Numbered from the stretch's first letter, positions 30,777 through 40,625 are shown. The stretch is 64,000 nucleotides of DNA from Singulisphaera sp. GP187 (GCA_945871915.1 CAMBXO010000003.1:62001-126000), one strand, 5' to 3'. Program-made: numbers and translations. Notes: generated by a model not told the origin, from the sequence alone.

Positions 30777-31493
30777 TTACGCGACACTGGTGTGCACCTT
30801 CTGGACATCTTCATGTTCCTCAAGAGCCTCCACCAACTGCTCAAGGTTGGCAAGTGCCTGCTCATCAATGTGCACCGGGCTCATGGGCAGAAAGAGTATC
30901 TCGGCACTCTCCACGGGAATGCCCGCGTGATCGATGGCCTCTCGAACCGCACCAAAGTGGGCGGGGTCGGTCAGCACCTGAAATCCCTCGTCCATAGTTC
31001 CCACATCTTCGGCTCCGGCCTCCAGCGCGAGTTCCATGAGTCGATCTTCACGAACGGATTCCGCAGCAATCAACAGAACGCCCTTCTGAGAAAATGAAAA
31101 TGCCACGCTGCCAGGCACGCCAAGTTTTCCGCCATTCTTGTCAAACAGCGTGCGAATTTCTGGAGCTGTTCGATTCAGATTGCTGGTCAACGCCTCCACC
31201 ACAACGGCCACACCGCTTGGACCATAGCCCTCGTAACGAACCGCTTCGAAACGCTCACCATCTAAGCCGCCCGCACCCTTCTTGATTGCTTTCTCAATGG
31301 TGTCACGCGGCATGTTGGCGGCTTTGGCATCGAGGACCGCCAACCGAAGTGTCGCATTGAACTTCACATCGCCCCCGCCATGACGAGCCGCAACAATGAT
31401 CGCGCGACTGCGCTTGCTCCAAATGCGACCGCGTTGTGCGTCGACGGCCGCCTTACGGTGTTTGATGTTCTTCCAGGCGCTGTGACCAGCCAT
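30777..31493 (-). CDS. yebC: YebC/PmpR family protein
   Basis: MAGHSAWKNIKHRKAAVDAQRGRIWSK and MPRDTIEKAIKKGAG. Confidence 0.96.
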   Translation of the reverse strand: MAGHSAWKNIKHRKAAVDAQRGRIWSKRSRAIIVAARHGGGDVKFNATLRLAVLDAKAANMPRDTIEKAIKKGAGGLDGERFEAVRYEGYGPSGVAVVVEALTSNLNRTAPEIRTLFDKNGGKLGVPGSVAFSFSQKGVLLIAAESVREDRLMELALEAGAEDVGTMDEGFQVLTDPAHFGAVREAIDHAGIPVESAEILFLPMSPVHIDEQALANLEQLVEALEEHEDVQKVHTSVA

Positions 31494-31495
31494 GA

Positions 31496-34400
31496 CTACG
31501 GAGTTTGTTGAGAGGGAGTTGGAGGAGACGTGAACGAGGGAGGAGTGGCGGTGGGCGGCGGAACTCGCGGCGTGAGCACGGGCGTTTGACTCTCAGAGAG
31601 CGCCTTCAGTTTGGATTGTGCCCGCGAGATGGCCGCCCCATCTCGTGCATCGTAGAACGAAGCCGCATTCCATGCTCGAATTCCCCAGAGTCGTTGCTGC
31701 ATTCCATCGAACGCTTGAATCGAGCGATCACGCAGCCCGGTGCCAGTGCCCGCTTCAACCACGCGCCGCCACGTGCGTGCGGCATCTTCATGCAAACCAG
31801 ATTGCCACAAAGCATCCGCAAGATGATCGAGCGACTCAAGACTTGGTGCATTGCCTTGCGTTGCATGTTTGAGTTGACTCACAGCCTTGGAGAGATCGGG
31901 ATCCTCGGCTTCGTGGAGGTAACTCCACCATCCAGCGGTGTCCAAGGTGCTGGTGTCGTTGGGGCGAGCCGCAATCGCTCGCTGCACCAAGCCGCTGGTC
32001 TGTGCATCCAACTGCCCGCGTGCAATGCGCAGCCACGCGAGATTGTTGAGCGCCTCGCCCAAGGTGGGATCGAGTGCAATCGCTTGTTCAAACAACTTTT
32101 CGGCGGTCGAATCAAAGTCGGCCAACATGAAGCATCCGGCCAATTCGTTCAGTTGCAACGCTTGGGAGATATTGCGTGCAAGGTGGCTGGAATTTTCTTC
32201 TGGAAGCAGCGGTGCCTCGCCCTTGTTGAGTGCTTCGTTCAGCAACTTTTCTGCAAAGTCTGCGTCATCCATCGCGGCACACAAGGCAATCTCGGCTCGC
32301 ATCAGCGATCGATGCTCTTGGGGTGCGGCCACACCGCGGGCCAAAGTCAACAGACTGCGAGCGCGACGAAGCAGACCCTCATCCACCAGCAATTGGGCCG
32401 CCTCCATGGTGGCCGCTGCATCCCATGGCTGAGCGTGTTGTGCTGCAATAGTTTGAGCCTGTGCGTCCTCACCACCCAGCATGGCGGCCGCCACCACGGC
32501 TGGCCCCGCATCGGGTGAGGTGAGTGCTGCTTGACCGAGTGACGCAAGCAGTTCCCGACGCTGTGGACTCTCCCGTGGAAGACTCAGCGCCACCACCAAC
32601 GCCGTTGATCGCTGCGACGCGGTGAGCGTTTGACATTGAGAAACCTGTTTCAGAATCTCTGCTGCGGCGGTGGTGCGACCAGCCCGCAATGCGCACTCCG
32701 CGCGTTCCAGCGTGGCTCGCGGACCCGACTCAAGCGAATCAAGCGCGGCCATCGCCTGCCACCCCTCCTCCATCCGACCTTCAAGAACCAGACCTCGAGC
32801 CAAGGCACGCGTGCGAGCGGCGCTTGTTGGATCGGCTGCACTGGCTCGTCGCAAATCTTCTACCGCTTCGGCAAGACGACCTTGTCGTGCCTTGGCGCTG
32901 ACGAGCGCTTCAAGCAGCGCCGGAGCAGCAGGTCGACGAACCGTCATGACTTCAAGCCATGCTTCCAATTGCACCAGCGAATTCGATGCGGCGCTGGCGA
33001 TCACCAACGCGGCCGCCACTTCATGATCCATCGGATCCTCGACTAAGAGTGCGCGAAGCGTCTCTTGTGCTGGATCCGCCTGCCCTTGTCGAACCCGTTG
33101 GAGTGCCTCGAAACGACAGAGCTCCCGCAGCGAAGCATCGGCCAATGGATCAGCTCGCAACAACTGACGAAGTTCGCCAAGATTCGTGCGCCCCGGTGGC
33201 GTGAGTTCAAGAAATCGCCTCGCACCCTCGAATCGATTCGGATTGCACTCCCATGCCCGTTCTGCGGAGAGTCGTGCTTCATCCAAATTGATGCGGTCCT
33301 GTTCCATTCGGTCTCTGGAATCTTCTGCCGCTGAAACAAGATCAGCCTGACTGCGCCCGATCCATGCCAACGGAAGGTGATCGTTCTTTTGAATGGCCGC
33401 TTCGGCAAAGCGATCTGCCTGTTCACCCGCACCAAGGGCGGCAAAGCACTCGGCCAGCGTTGCGCACAATTCGGCTGACTGCGGTTCAGAGAGCGAGACC
33501 TTGGTGACCTTTGCAAGGTCTTCCATCGACGCGGCTGCTTCGGCGGCCACAGCAAGGAATGGCTCGCGGAATTCCGCGGGAATTCCCTCTCGATTCGAAA
33601 TGGCAAACGCCGACTCCGCATCCCCACCTTGCAATTCAAACTGCGCCAACACAAGCCACGCAGCCTCTGTCTCCGCTCGCCCGTTTGCTGGAGCCGTTTG
33701 GTCGGTTGATTTCAATGCCACTCGCTCGTTCAATGCTCGGCGAATGGCTTCGGCAGAAGCCGGCATACATCGAAGCGCCCACGCCATGTCCGCAGATTGC
33801 CATGGATGCTGTTGGCACCAGTGCCATGCAAGGTCAATGGCTTTGGAAAGACCTTCACGCTCCGCCACCATGGAACACACACTGGCAAGATCGGGTCGCT
33901 GACCGCCTTGCAACAGCGATTCGATTGGCGTGTCACCGCACGCGGAAGCATGATCGGATGTTTGCTTGAGACGGATTCGCTGCGCCACCACATCGCAAGG
34001 CGCGGGGGCAAGGCACTGAAGCCACGAGTCATCTGTGCAATGTGCGAGCACCATGGCGGCTGCTGGCGCGCCAGTTCGTGCAGCCGCACTCGGATGTTGC
34101 AATACATGCGCAAGTTCGAACGCCGCGGTCATAGGCTTTCCCGCGCTGCATAGTGCCCACACGAAGCGAGGAAGCGCCACGCGATCCTCAGGCCCCGCTT
34201 CGGCACAGGCCACGCGAAGCGATGTGCATGCAGACTCATACTGCCCCACCGCCATCAGACACTCACCTGCAATCCGTTGCAGTTCGCCCGCCTGTCTGCG
34301 AATGGCAGCGGCCTCGATTCCCTGCATTTTCATGCTTCCATTGGCCGCTTCCATCAGGCACTCAGCCGCCGCCTGCAGGTGCCCGATTTCTCGTAACGAC

Positions 34401-35044
34401 AAACCAAGTGCCGCCGCCTGTGCAATGGCCGCGGCCGGTTCGGGCGTTGGAGTTTCACCCACTCGCTGAATCTGGCGAAGGCGAAGCAGTCGTTCTGCTG
34501 CAAGAAGTGATTGTCTGGTTGCGGCGGCGTCGATTCCACCTGCGGCAAGTGCTTCGGCATCAAACGGCATCTCGGCCAGCACGCGCCCCCATGCCTCGCC
34601 AGCAAGGTCGCGTCGACTCACCACATCAAGAAATCGCGCCAACTCCCGCCACGCCGCCGTGTCAGCTGGAATACGACGCACATGGTCGGCGAGCAATCGA
34701 ATCGCTGCATCCGGTTCCTGTCGCGCCATAGCGGCTCGCGCGGCGAGAATGGTTTCACTTGGCGGCAAGGGAGCAATCTGTTCCGCATGGTCCCGCAGTG
34801 GAGAGAGCGCGGCGGACACCTGTTCAAGCGACTTGTACGCAAGATCCGGGTCCGCATTGGGCAACCCATCCAGCCACGACGGCCGCGGGGGCATGTGGGC
34901 TGGCGGATCAATCTTTTCGTCAGTGGCGAGTGCCTGAAGCGCCGCCATAGAGCGGGGTCCGGGTGCATGGCACGCATTGAGCAGTATCGCAGTGAGGACC
35001 ACCACGATGAAACATGGTCGATCAGCCGCGGTCGAACGAATCAC
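31496..35044 (-). CDS. Very large TPR-repeat lipoprotein
   Basis: 1182 aa. N-terminal lipobox (VVLTAILLNACHAPG), many alanine-rich helical TPR-like repeats (e.g. SAEKLFEQAIALDPTLGEALNNLAWLRIARGQLD). Confidence 0.8.
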   Translation of the reverse strand: MIRSTAADRPCFIVVVLTAILLNACHAPGPRSMAALQALATDEKIDPPAHMPPRPSWLDGLPNADPDLAYKSLEQVSAALSPLRDHAEQIAPLPPSETILAARAAMARQEPDAAIRLLADHVRRIPADTAAWRELARFLDVVSRRDLAGEAWGRVLAEMPFDAEALAAGGIDAAATRQSLLAAERLLRLRQIQRVGETPTPEPAAAIAQAAALGLSLREIGHLQAAAECLMEAANGSMKMQGIEAAAIRRQAGELQRIAGECLMAVGQYESACTSLRVACAEAGPEDRVALPRFVWALCSAGKPMTAAFELAHVLQHPSAAARTGAPAAAMVLAHCTDDSWLQCLAPAPCDVVAQRIRLKQTSDHASACGDTPIESLLQGGQRPDLASVCSMVAEREGLSKAIDLAWHWCQQHPWQSADMAWALRCMPASAEAIRRALNERVALKSTDQTAPANGRAETEAAWLVLAQFELQGGDAESAFAISNREGIPAEFREPFLAVAAEAAASMEDLAKVTKVSLSEPQSAELCATLAECFAALGAGEQADRFAEAAIQKNDHLPLAWIGRSQADLVSAAEDSRDRMEQDRINLDEARLSAERAWECNPNRFEGARRFLELTPPGRTNLGELRQLLRADPLADASLRELCRFEALQRVRQGQADPAQETLRALLVEDPMDHEVAAALVIASAASNSLVQLEAWLEVMTVRRPAAPALLEALVSAKARQGRLAEAVEDLRRASAADPTSAARTRALARGLVLEGRMEEGWQAMAALDSLESGPRATLERAECALRAGRTTAAAEILKQVSQCQTLTASQRSTALVVALSLPRESPQRRELLASLGQAALTSPDAGPAVVAAAMLGGEDAQAQTIAAQHAQPWDAAATMEAAQLLVDEGLLRRARSLLTLARGVAAPQEHRSLMRAEIALCAAMDDADFAEKLLNEALNKGEAPLLPEENSSHLARNISQALQLNELAGCFMLADFDSTAEKLFEQAIALDPTLGEALNNLAWLRIARGQLDAQTSGLVQRAIAARPNDTSTLDTAGWWSYLHEAEDPDLSKAVSQLKHATQGNAPSLESLDHLADALWQSGLHEDAARTWRRVVEAGTGTGLRDRSIQAFDGMQQRLWGIRAWNAASFYDARDGAAISRAQSKLKALSESQTPVLTPRVPPPTATPPSFTSPPTPSQQTP

Positions 35045-35688
35045 TTTTTCTTCTTGCCCAATCGAGGCACGCGACCACTTCCTAGGAAGCGATCGGTCGC
35101 CTTTCGCAACGCCGCGTGCGCCTGCAACGCATCCTCTGCAAGAACATGCCGCCCCAGCAATGCGGCAACTTCGACTGGATCGCCGCCATCGGAAAGAACT
35201 TCGGCTTCGGTCAGCACATCCACCGTGGCTTGGTCCACCGGAACACCGTGAATCTGCAATCCAAGCAGCAGCGTGCGACTGGCCACATAGGGAGTGATCC
35301 CAGCGAGCCCCTCAAGATATGTCTTGGCGTCTCGCTTGCTCACACTTCGCAACCGCTCCAAACTCACCTTGTGTTCTTTTTTGTAAAGATCCATCAGGGT
35401 CCGCCGCATCAGTTGGCAACGATCCCATGCCAGCGGATACCGCACGCCAATCAGTCCAACTTGTTCCTTGACCAACATGACGCGAAGGTCATTCATGTCG
35501 ACCGAACCTCGCTGCAATTTCGAGAATGCAGCAAGCCCCTGTTCGTCCGTGGCATCGGCCATCATGAAACTTTGCACCAGCAATTCCACAAGGTCGGCAA
35601 GCGGCTCGGGCGGCTTGGCGTCATGAGACTTGAGAAGTTGATTGAATTTTCCGATGGCAAGTTCGCTCTTCATGGCAGATACCGTCAT
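35041..35688 (-). CDS. HhH-GPD/endonuclease III-like protein, probably catalytically degenerate
   Basis: LEGLAGITPYVASRTLLLGLQIHGVPVDQATVDVL resembles EndoIII LPGVGRKTAN...FGWPTIAVDTH, but without the HhH lysine and C-terminal Fe-S cysteines. Confidence 0.55.
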   Translation of the reverse strand: MTVSAMKSELAIGKFNQLLKSHDAKPPEPLADLVELLVQSFMMADATDEQGLAAFSKLQRGSVDMNDLRVMLVKEQVGLIGVRYPLAWDRCQLMRRTLMDLYKKEHKVSLERLRSVSKRDAKTYLEGLAGITPYVASRTLLLGLQIHGVPVDQATVDVLTEAEVLSDGGDPVEVAALLGRHVLAEDALQAHAALRKATDRFLGSGRVPRLGKKKK

Positions 35689-36077
35689 GGGGTTCCTTCA
35701 GTCGAAGTGGGAGATCGAAGTTCCGTCAAACGAGAATCCATCTCTGCTTGACGCTTCAGTGAATCGTCGAGTTCAAATTCCAAACGAGGCATGCGGCGGA
35801 TTTCAACATGCCGGGCCATGCCTTCTTTCAGATGGCCGGCGGCGTGGCGCAAGGCATCAAGGGCGCGCGTGCCACTTCGTTCAGGCAGAACCGATACACC
35901 AACGCGCAACGCCTGACCGTCGGTCGACAGCGAAGCGCTGGCGACTGTGACAAGCGTGTCATCGAGCCGGGGATCGCTGAGGCCTTCGGAGAGCGTTTGC
36001 TGCAGCGCGCGACGAAGGGCGCTCACCACGCGGTCGGTGCTGAAGTCCTGCTCTCGATCGTGGTCGTGTCGCCTCAT
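35685..36077 (-). CDS. rbfA: Ribosome-binding factor A
   Basis: Short protein overlapping infB by 4 bp: DRVVSALRRALQQTLSEGLSDPRLDDTLVTVASASLSTDGQALRVGVSVL...RMPRLEFELDDSLKR. Confidence 0.88.
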   Translation of the reverse strand: MRRHDHDREQDFSTDRVVSALRRALQQTLSEGLSDPRLDDTLVTVASASLSTDGQALRVGVSVLPERSGTRALDALRHAAGHLKEGMARHVEIRRMPRLEFELDDSLKRQAEMDSRLTELRSPTSTEGTP

Positions 36078-38836
36078 TTTTTCTCTGGCAGCTTGCGGCT
36101 TACGGTGGTGGTGCGATAGCACTCCAGCACATCGCCTTCCTTGATGTCGTCGTAGCCCACAATCTTCATGCCACACTCATTGCCGGATCGAACCTCTTTG
36201 GCGTCATCCTTGAATCGCTTCAGCTGCTCAAGGCGACGATCCTTCTCGATCACGATTCCATCGCGTGTCACACGAATCTGTGCGTTGCGCTCGATCACGC
36301 CATCGGTCACATAGCAACCGGCGATCATGCCGACTCGGCTGATCTTGAACACCTGACGAACATCAGCGTGACCGAGCACTTCGAGCCGAACTTCCGGAGC
36401 CAAGAGACCCGAGGCCGCGCGAGTGACATCGTCCACAACTTCGTAGATGACTTCGTAGAGACGAATTTCGACGCCCTTCTGTTCCGCCAGACTTCGTGCC
36501 TTACCACTGCTGGTCACATTGAAGCCCACAATAATGGCGTTGGTGGCCGCCGCGAGCGCGACATCACTTTCGTTGATGCCGCCCACCGCGCAATGCTTCA
36601 CGCTGACGCCAACTTCGTCGGCCTTGATCTTGGACAATTCCGAACGAAGCGCTTCAGCACTGCCTTGCACATCCGCCTTCACCACCAGCGCGAGTTCCTT
36701 CACCTGAGACTTGCCCATGTGCTCAAAGATGTTGTCCAGCGTGATCTTGGGAGCCGCCAATTCAAGTTCTCGCTCCACACGCCGCCGATCCGTCGCCGCT
36801 TCTTCAGCCTCCTTCACGCTCTTGGTGCAGAAGAAATGATCGCCCGCATCGGGAAGAAGATCAATGCCGCTAATGGCAACAGGCGTACTGGGTCCCGCGC
36901 TGTCGATGCGATCGCCGTGATCGTTCACAATGTCTCGCACTCGACCGAAGGCCCGACCGATCACAACAAAGTCTCCTCGCTTGAGAAGCCCCTCTTGAAC
37001 CATCAGCCGCGCCACAGGCCCGCGACCCTCTTCGACCTGCGCCTCCAGCACGGTGCCCTGCGCGATGCCCTGGCAATCCGCCTTCAGATTCAGCACATCC
37101 GCTTGATAATCAAGCACATCCAGCAGATCCTGAATTCCGGAATTCTTCACCGCGCTGGTCTGAATCACTTCAATCTGCCCGCCCCATGGCACGGTGTTCA
37201 AACCGTGCTCCGCCAACTGGCCGTAAATGCGTTGGATATTTTTCTCAGTCGCTTCGGGCTTGTCAATCTTGTTCAGAGCCACGACGATGGGAACGTTGGC
37301 GGCCTTCGCGTGATTGATGCTCTCGATGGTCTGGGGCATCACGCCGTCGTCGGCGGCAACCACCAGCACCACAATGTCCGTCACCTTGGCTCCGCGTGAA
37401 CGCATGTTGGTGAACGCCTCGTGACCTGGCGTGTCGATAAAGGTGATCACGCGATCGCGATCCCCTGCCTTGACCGGAGTTTGGAACGCCCGCGTCGCCT
37501 GCGTGATGCCGCCTGCTTCGCCGTCGACAATATTGGTATTGCGAATTCGGTCAAGCAAACTGGTCTTGCCGTGATCGACATGGCCCATGATGGTGACCAC
37601 GGGGCTGCGAGGCCGCTCATCGGTGCGTACCCGCTCCTTGAAGCCCGCTTCAATAATTTCCGCAGCACTCTTGGCCTCTTCGATCTGAAGTTCGACATCG
37701 AACCCCAGCATGGTTTCCAACGCCTGATCCGCCGTAATCACGCTATTAATCGTTGCAACCGTGCCTTGCAGAAAGAGTTTTTTCAGGATGTCGCCCACTT
37801 TCACACCAGTCACAGAACTCAGTTCCTTAATGTGAATCGGCTCGGCAATCTTGACTGGACCCGTCGCAGGGCCAGCTGGTTTGGGCGCCTGCGAAGGGCC
37901 TCGCTTGGTTTCGGTTGATCGCTTATGCGTTCGGAAAAATCCGCCAGCACGACTGAGGCGATTTTCTCGCTCGGCAAGGTCCTGCGCGCGCCACGGCTCG
38001 GCTCCAGCTGTTTCTTCTCGCGGTCTCGCGCCCTCGCCGGCCTTGGCACGCCGTTGCGGAGGACTGCCTCGACGCTCGCCCGTTCCTCGCTGCGGCCGAT
38101 CCGATGGCGGCGCCGCACCTGGTGCACCAGCCCCAGCACCCGCGCCGCCAAATCGAGGACCGCGTGCAACCGGAGCTCCGGTGCGAGGTCGTGGCGCTGG
38201 AAGGTTTTCTGGATGTTCCACTCGAATCAACTTCGGCCCGGCCATCGATGTCTTAATTGGCTGTTCAAGTCGTGGTCCGACTGGTCGCACATCTTTGGGG
38301 CGCGTGGGCACATTGATCGTCGGCGGTGGTCCCGGCTTGAGAAAGCGTGGGCGAGCGGGTGCCGCCGGCGCGTGCACGTGAGATGGCGGTGGCGGTGGTG
38401 GATCGACCGGATGCTTTGGACTCACGGTTCGATGTGGTATCGCCGGCGACGGCGAGGCTTCGACTGGAATTGGTTTTGGATCGACCGTACGAGCGACGGC
38501 CGGTGCGATGGGAGGCGGTGGTGGAATGGTCTTGACCACCACAGGCTTGGCAACAGGACTTGATGGCGGCGTTGGTTGGGAAACCCCACGCTTTGCTTTG
38601 GTTGGTGCGGGTGCATCCACCACCGCTGTCGCCGCAACGACCGGTGCAGCAACCGCAACACTGGCAGCACCTGCGAACCAATCTCGAATCGTCTCTGCAA
38701 GGCCTGCCGACACCGTCGACTGCGGCTGCTTGACATCGTCCAATCCCTCGGTTCCGCACCGAGCGATAATTTCCTTGGACGCAATGCCGAGTTCCTTGGC
38801 CAATTGCGAGACTCGTACTTTCGCGATTTTGCTCAC
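36074..38836 (-). CDS. infB: Translation initiation factor IF-2
   Basis: [43 protein letters not shown], Pro/Ala-rich N-terminus. Confidence 0.98.
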   Translation of the reverse strand: MSKIAKVRVSQLAKELGIASKEIIARCGTEGLDDVKQPQSTVSAGLAETIRDWFAGAASVAVAAPVVAATAVVDAPAPTKAKRGVSQPTPPSSPVAKPVVVKTIPPPPPIAPAVARTVDPKPIPVEASPSPAIPHRTVSPKHPVDPPPPPPSHVHAPAAPARPRFLKPGPPPTINVPTRPKDVRPVGPRLEQPIKTSMAGPKLIRVEHPENLPAPRPRTGAPVARGPRFGGAGAGAGAPGAAPPSDRPQRGTGERRGSPPQRRAKAGEGARPREETAGAEPWRAQDLAERENRLSRAGGFFRTHKRSTETKRGPSQAPKPAGPATGPVKIAEPIHIKELSSVTGVKVGDILKKLFLQGTVATINSVITADQALETMLGFDVELQIEEAKSAAEIIEAGFKERVRTDERPRSPVVTIMGHVDHGKTSLLDRIRNTNIVDGEAGGITQATRAFQTPVKAGDRDRVITFIDTPGHEAFTNMRSRGAKVTDIVVLVVAADDGVMPQTIESINHAKAANVPIVVALNKIDKPEATEKNIQRIYGQLAEHGLNTVPWGGQIEVIQTSAVKNSGIQDLLDVLDYQADVLNLKADCQGIAQGTVLEAQVEEGRGPVARLMVQEGLLKRGDFVVIGRAFGRVRDIVNDHGDRIDSAGPSTPVAISGIDLLPDAGDHFFCTKSVKEAEEAATDRRRVERELELAAPKITLDNIFEHMGKSQVKELALVVKADVQGSAEALRSELSKIKADEVGVSVKHCAVGGINESDVALAAATNAIIVGFNVTSSGKARSLAEQKGVEIRLYEVIYEVVDDVTRAASGLLAPEVRLEVLGHADVRQVFKISRVGMIAGCYVTDGVIERNAQIRVTRDGIVIEKDRRLEQLKRFKDDAKEVRSGNECGMKIVGYDDIKEGDVLECYRTTTVSRKLPEKK

Positions 38837-38874
38837 GTGTTCTCCTGTGTTTCCAATTCGAAATCGCTTAGGCG

Positions 38875-40197
38875 TCAGCCCTTCGCGCCGCCTCCACCAA
38901 GAATGTCATCTGCCGCCGCCTCGGCTGCCTCATCGACCGCAGCCGATGGTGCCTCGCTCAGCAACGCATCCGCCGTGGTGGCATCTTCGGCCGCACGGGC
39001 TTCGGCTTCTTCGCGATCCTTGGCCTGCTGTTCCGCAACAATCTTGGCTCGATCACTGCATGCAGCCACAATGGCATCGGCAATCTCTGCCGTGGCCTGC
39101 AACTCATTCTCGAGCATCTCAGGACCAACCTCTTCAACATCGAACACGCTGATCAGGCCAAGAGCGCCCATTTTGTCCAGCATTTCATCGGTCACACCTT
39201 CGATGGGTCGAACGGTCTCCTCCAGCGTGGCCAATCCCTTGGCGAATTCATCTGGAGTCAGAATGTCCACGTCCCATCCAGTCAGGCGTGCAGCAAGCCG
39301 AACATTCTGTCCACGCCGACCGATCGCAAGACTCAGTTGATCCTCTCGAACAATGATGGTGGCGCGGCCCAGTTCGAAGCACAGACTCACTTCTTCCACT
39401 TCGGCGGGTTTCAGTGCGTTGGAAATCAACACCTGACTGCTTTCGTTCCAGCGAACAATGTCAATCTTTTCGCCACCGAGTTCATCCACAATGTTTCGAA
39501 TACGACTGCCACGCACACCAACGCACGCACCCACCGCATCCACTTTGCTGTCCACGCTACTCACAGCGAGTTTGGTTCGGAACCCTGGCTCGCGACTCAT
39601 GGCCTTGATCTCAATGACGCGGTCGGCAACCTCAGGCACCTCGGCCTCAAAGAGGCGGCGAATGAAATCAGGATGCGCACGACTGAGCACAATCTTCACC
39701 TGATAGCCAGCATCCCGCACATCCAGAATCAAGCACCGCACGCGATCGCCGGGCTGAAATTGCTCGCCAGGAATCTGCTCGCTGCGAGGCATGAATCCCT
39801 CGGCTCGATCGATTTGCACCACCAGTGAGCCGCCTTCGTATCGCTGCGCTGAACCGGTAACCAACTCACCTTGACGCTTGACAAATTCCTCAAGGAGGCT
39901 GTTGCGCTCTTCCTCTCGGAATTTCTGGATCATCACCTGCTTGGCCGTTTGCGCCGGAATGCGGCCCATGGCCGAGAGTGGAATGTCCTCTTGTGTGCCA
40001 TCGGCGACATTGCGCCAAATGCGAATGCCGCCACCAAGCCGATCCATTTCACAACCGAATTCCTCAAGATCCATGCTGTTGAAATGCTTGCGGGCCGCGC
40101 TGATCATGGCTTGCTCGAGGTCGGTAATCAAAATTTCGCGGTCGATATTTCGCTCCCGGGCGATGCTGTCAAGAATTCGGAGTGTTTCGCTGTTCAT
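38875..40197 (-). CDS. nusA: Transcription termination/antitermination protein NusA
   Basis: S1/KH organisation: QPGDRVRCLILDV, RAHPDFIRRLFEAEVPEVADRVIEIKA, DAVGACVGVRGSRIRNIVDELGGEKIDIVRW, AIGRRGQNVRLAARLTGWDVDI. Confidence 0.97.
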   Translation of the reverse strand: MNSETLRILDSIARERNIDREILITDLEQAMISAARKHFNSMDLEEFGCEMDRLGGGIRIWRNVADGTQEDIPLSAMGRIPAQTAKQVMIQKFREEERNSLLEEFVKRQGELVTGSAQRYEGGSLVVQIDRAEGFMPRSEQIPGEQFQPGDRVRCLILDVRDAGYQVKIVLSRAHPDFIRRLFEAEVPEVADRVIEIKAMSREPGFRTKLAVSSVDSKVDAVGACVGVRGSRIRNIVDELGGEKIDIVRWNESSQVLISNALKPAEVEEVSLCFELGRATIIVREDQLSLAIGRRGQNVRLAARLTGWDVDILTPDEFAKGLATLEETVRPIEGVTDEMLDKMGALGLISVFDVEEVGPEMLENELQATAEIADAIVAACSDRAKIVAEQQAKDREEAEARAAEDATTADALLSEAPSAAVDEAAEAAADDILGGGGAKG

Positions 40198-40249
40198 TTA
40201 AATTGTCTGCCTTCATGGGTTGAGATGTTGAATTGTCAGTAAGCAACGC

Positions 40250-40298
40250 GGAAACAAACACGGGTCACGCGTGGGGCGATTGCCCATGCGTGACCCGT
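40250..40298 (-). terminator. Long hairpin with U-rich tail upstream of nusA (terminator/attenuator candidate)
   Basis: On the minus strand ACGGGTCACGCATGGG-CAATCGC-CCCACGCGTGACCCGT (about 16-bp stem with one wobble), then GTTTGTTTCC. Confidence 0.7.
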
Positions 40299-40441
40299 CC
40301 ACTGGCGTCACCTGATTTCAGGGTGAGCCATGACGCCTTTGAAAGCAACCGCTACAAAGCGGCCTCCCAAAGAGGTCTTTCGACCCCCATCGGCGGTCCG
40401 ATGGGATTCCCATGCACGACCTGAACGCTTGAAGGCGTCAT
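40250..40441 (-). ncRNA. Candidate structured RNA / 5' leader of nusA operon (family unknown)
   Basis: ATGACGCCTT (40432-40441) closes with AAGGCGTCAT (40330-40339); between them are CCCATCGG/CCGATGGG, GGTC-GAAA-GACC and CCGCT/AGCGG hairpins, then a further hairpin and the terminator-like stem. Confidence 0.6.
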
Positions 40442-40625
40442 AGGGCGTGGGTGTTGGGCGAAGCGATGTTCATAAAACGATCATTCGGTTCAATCGAAAA
40501 GCGGACGGCTCGGTTGCACATCGCACCGAGAGGCGGAGATGGTAGCGGATTTTGCACTTTTTCTCAACCCGCACTCGCTCAACTGCGTTTCCTGCTTCAT
40601 GAAAAGCGGTTGCTACGCTCGCTTT

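Noticed and set aside
36368-37399. 343-aa plus-strand ORF
   Set aside because: Lies wholly antisense to the clear infB coding sequence and has low-complexity, histidine-rich translation; a by-product of codon bias.
40260-40441. The inverted repeats upstream of nusA as a MITE or attC-like mobile element
   Set aside because: No terminal target duplication visible, no second copy in the window, and nested multi-branch pairing fits a folded RNA better; copy number in the whole genome would be needed to exclude fully.
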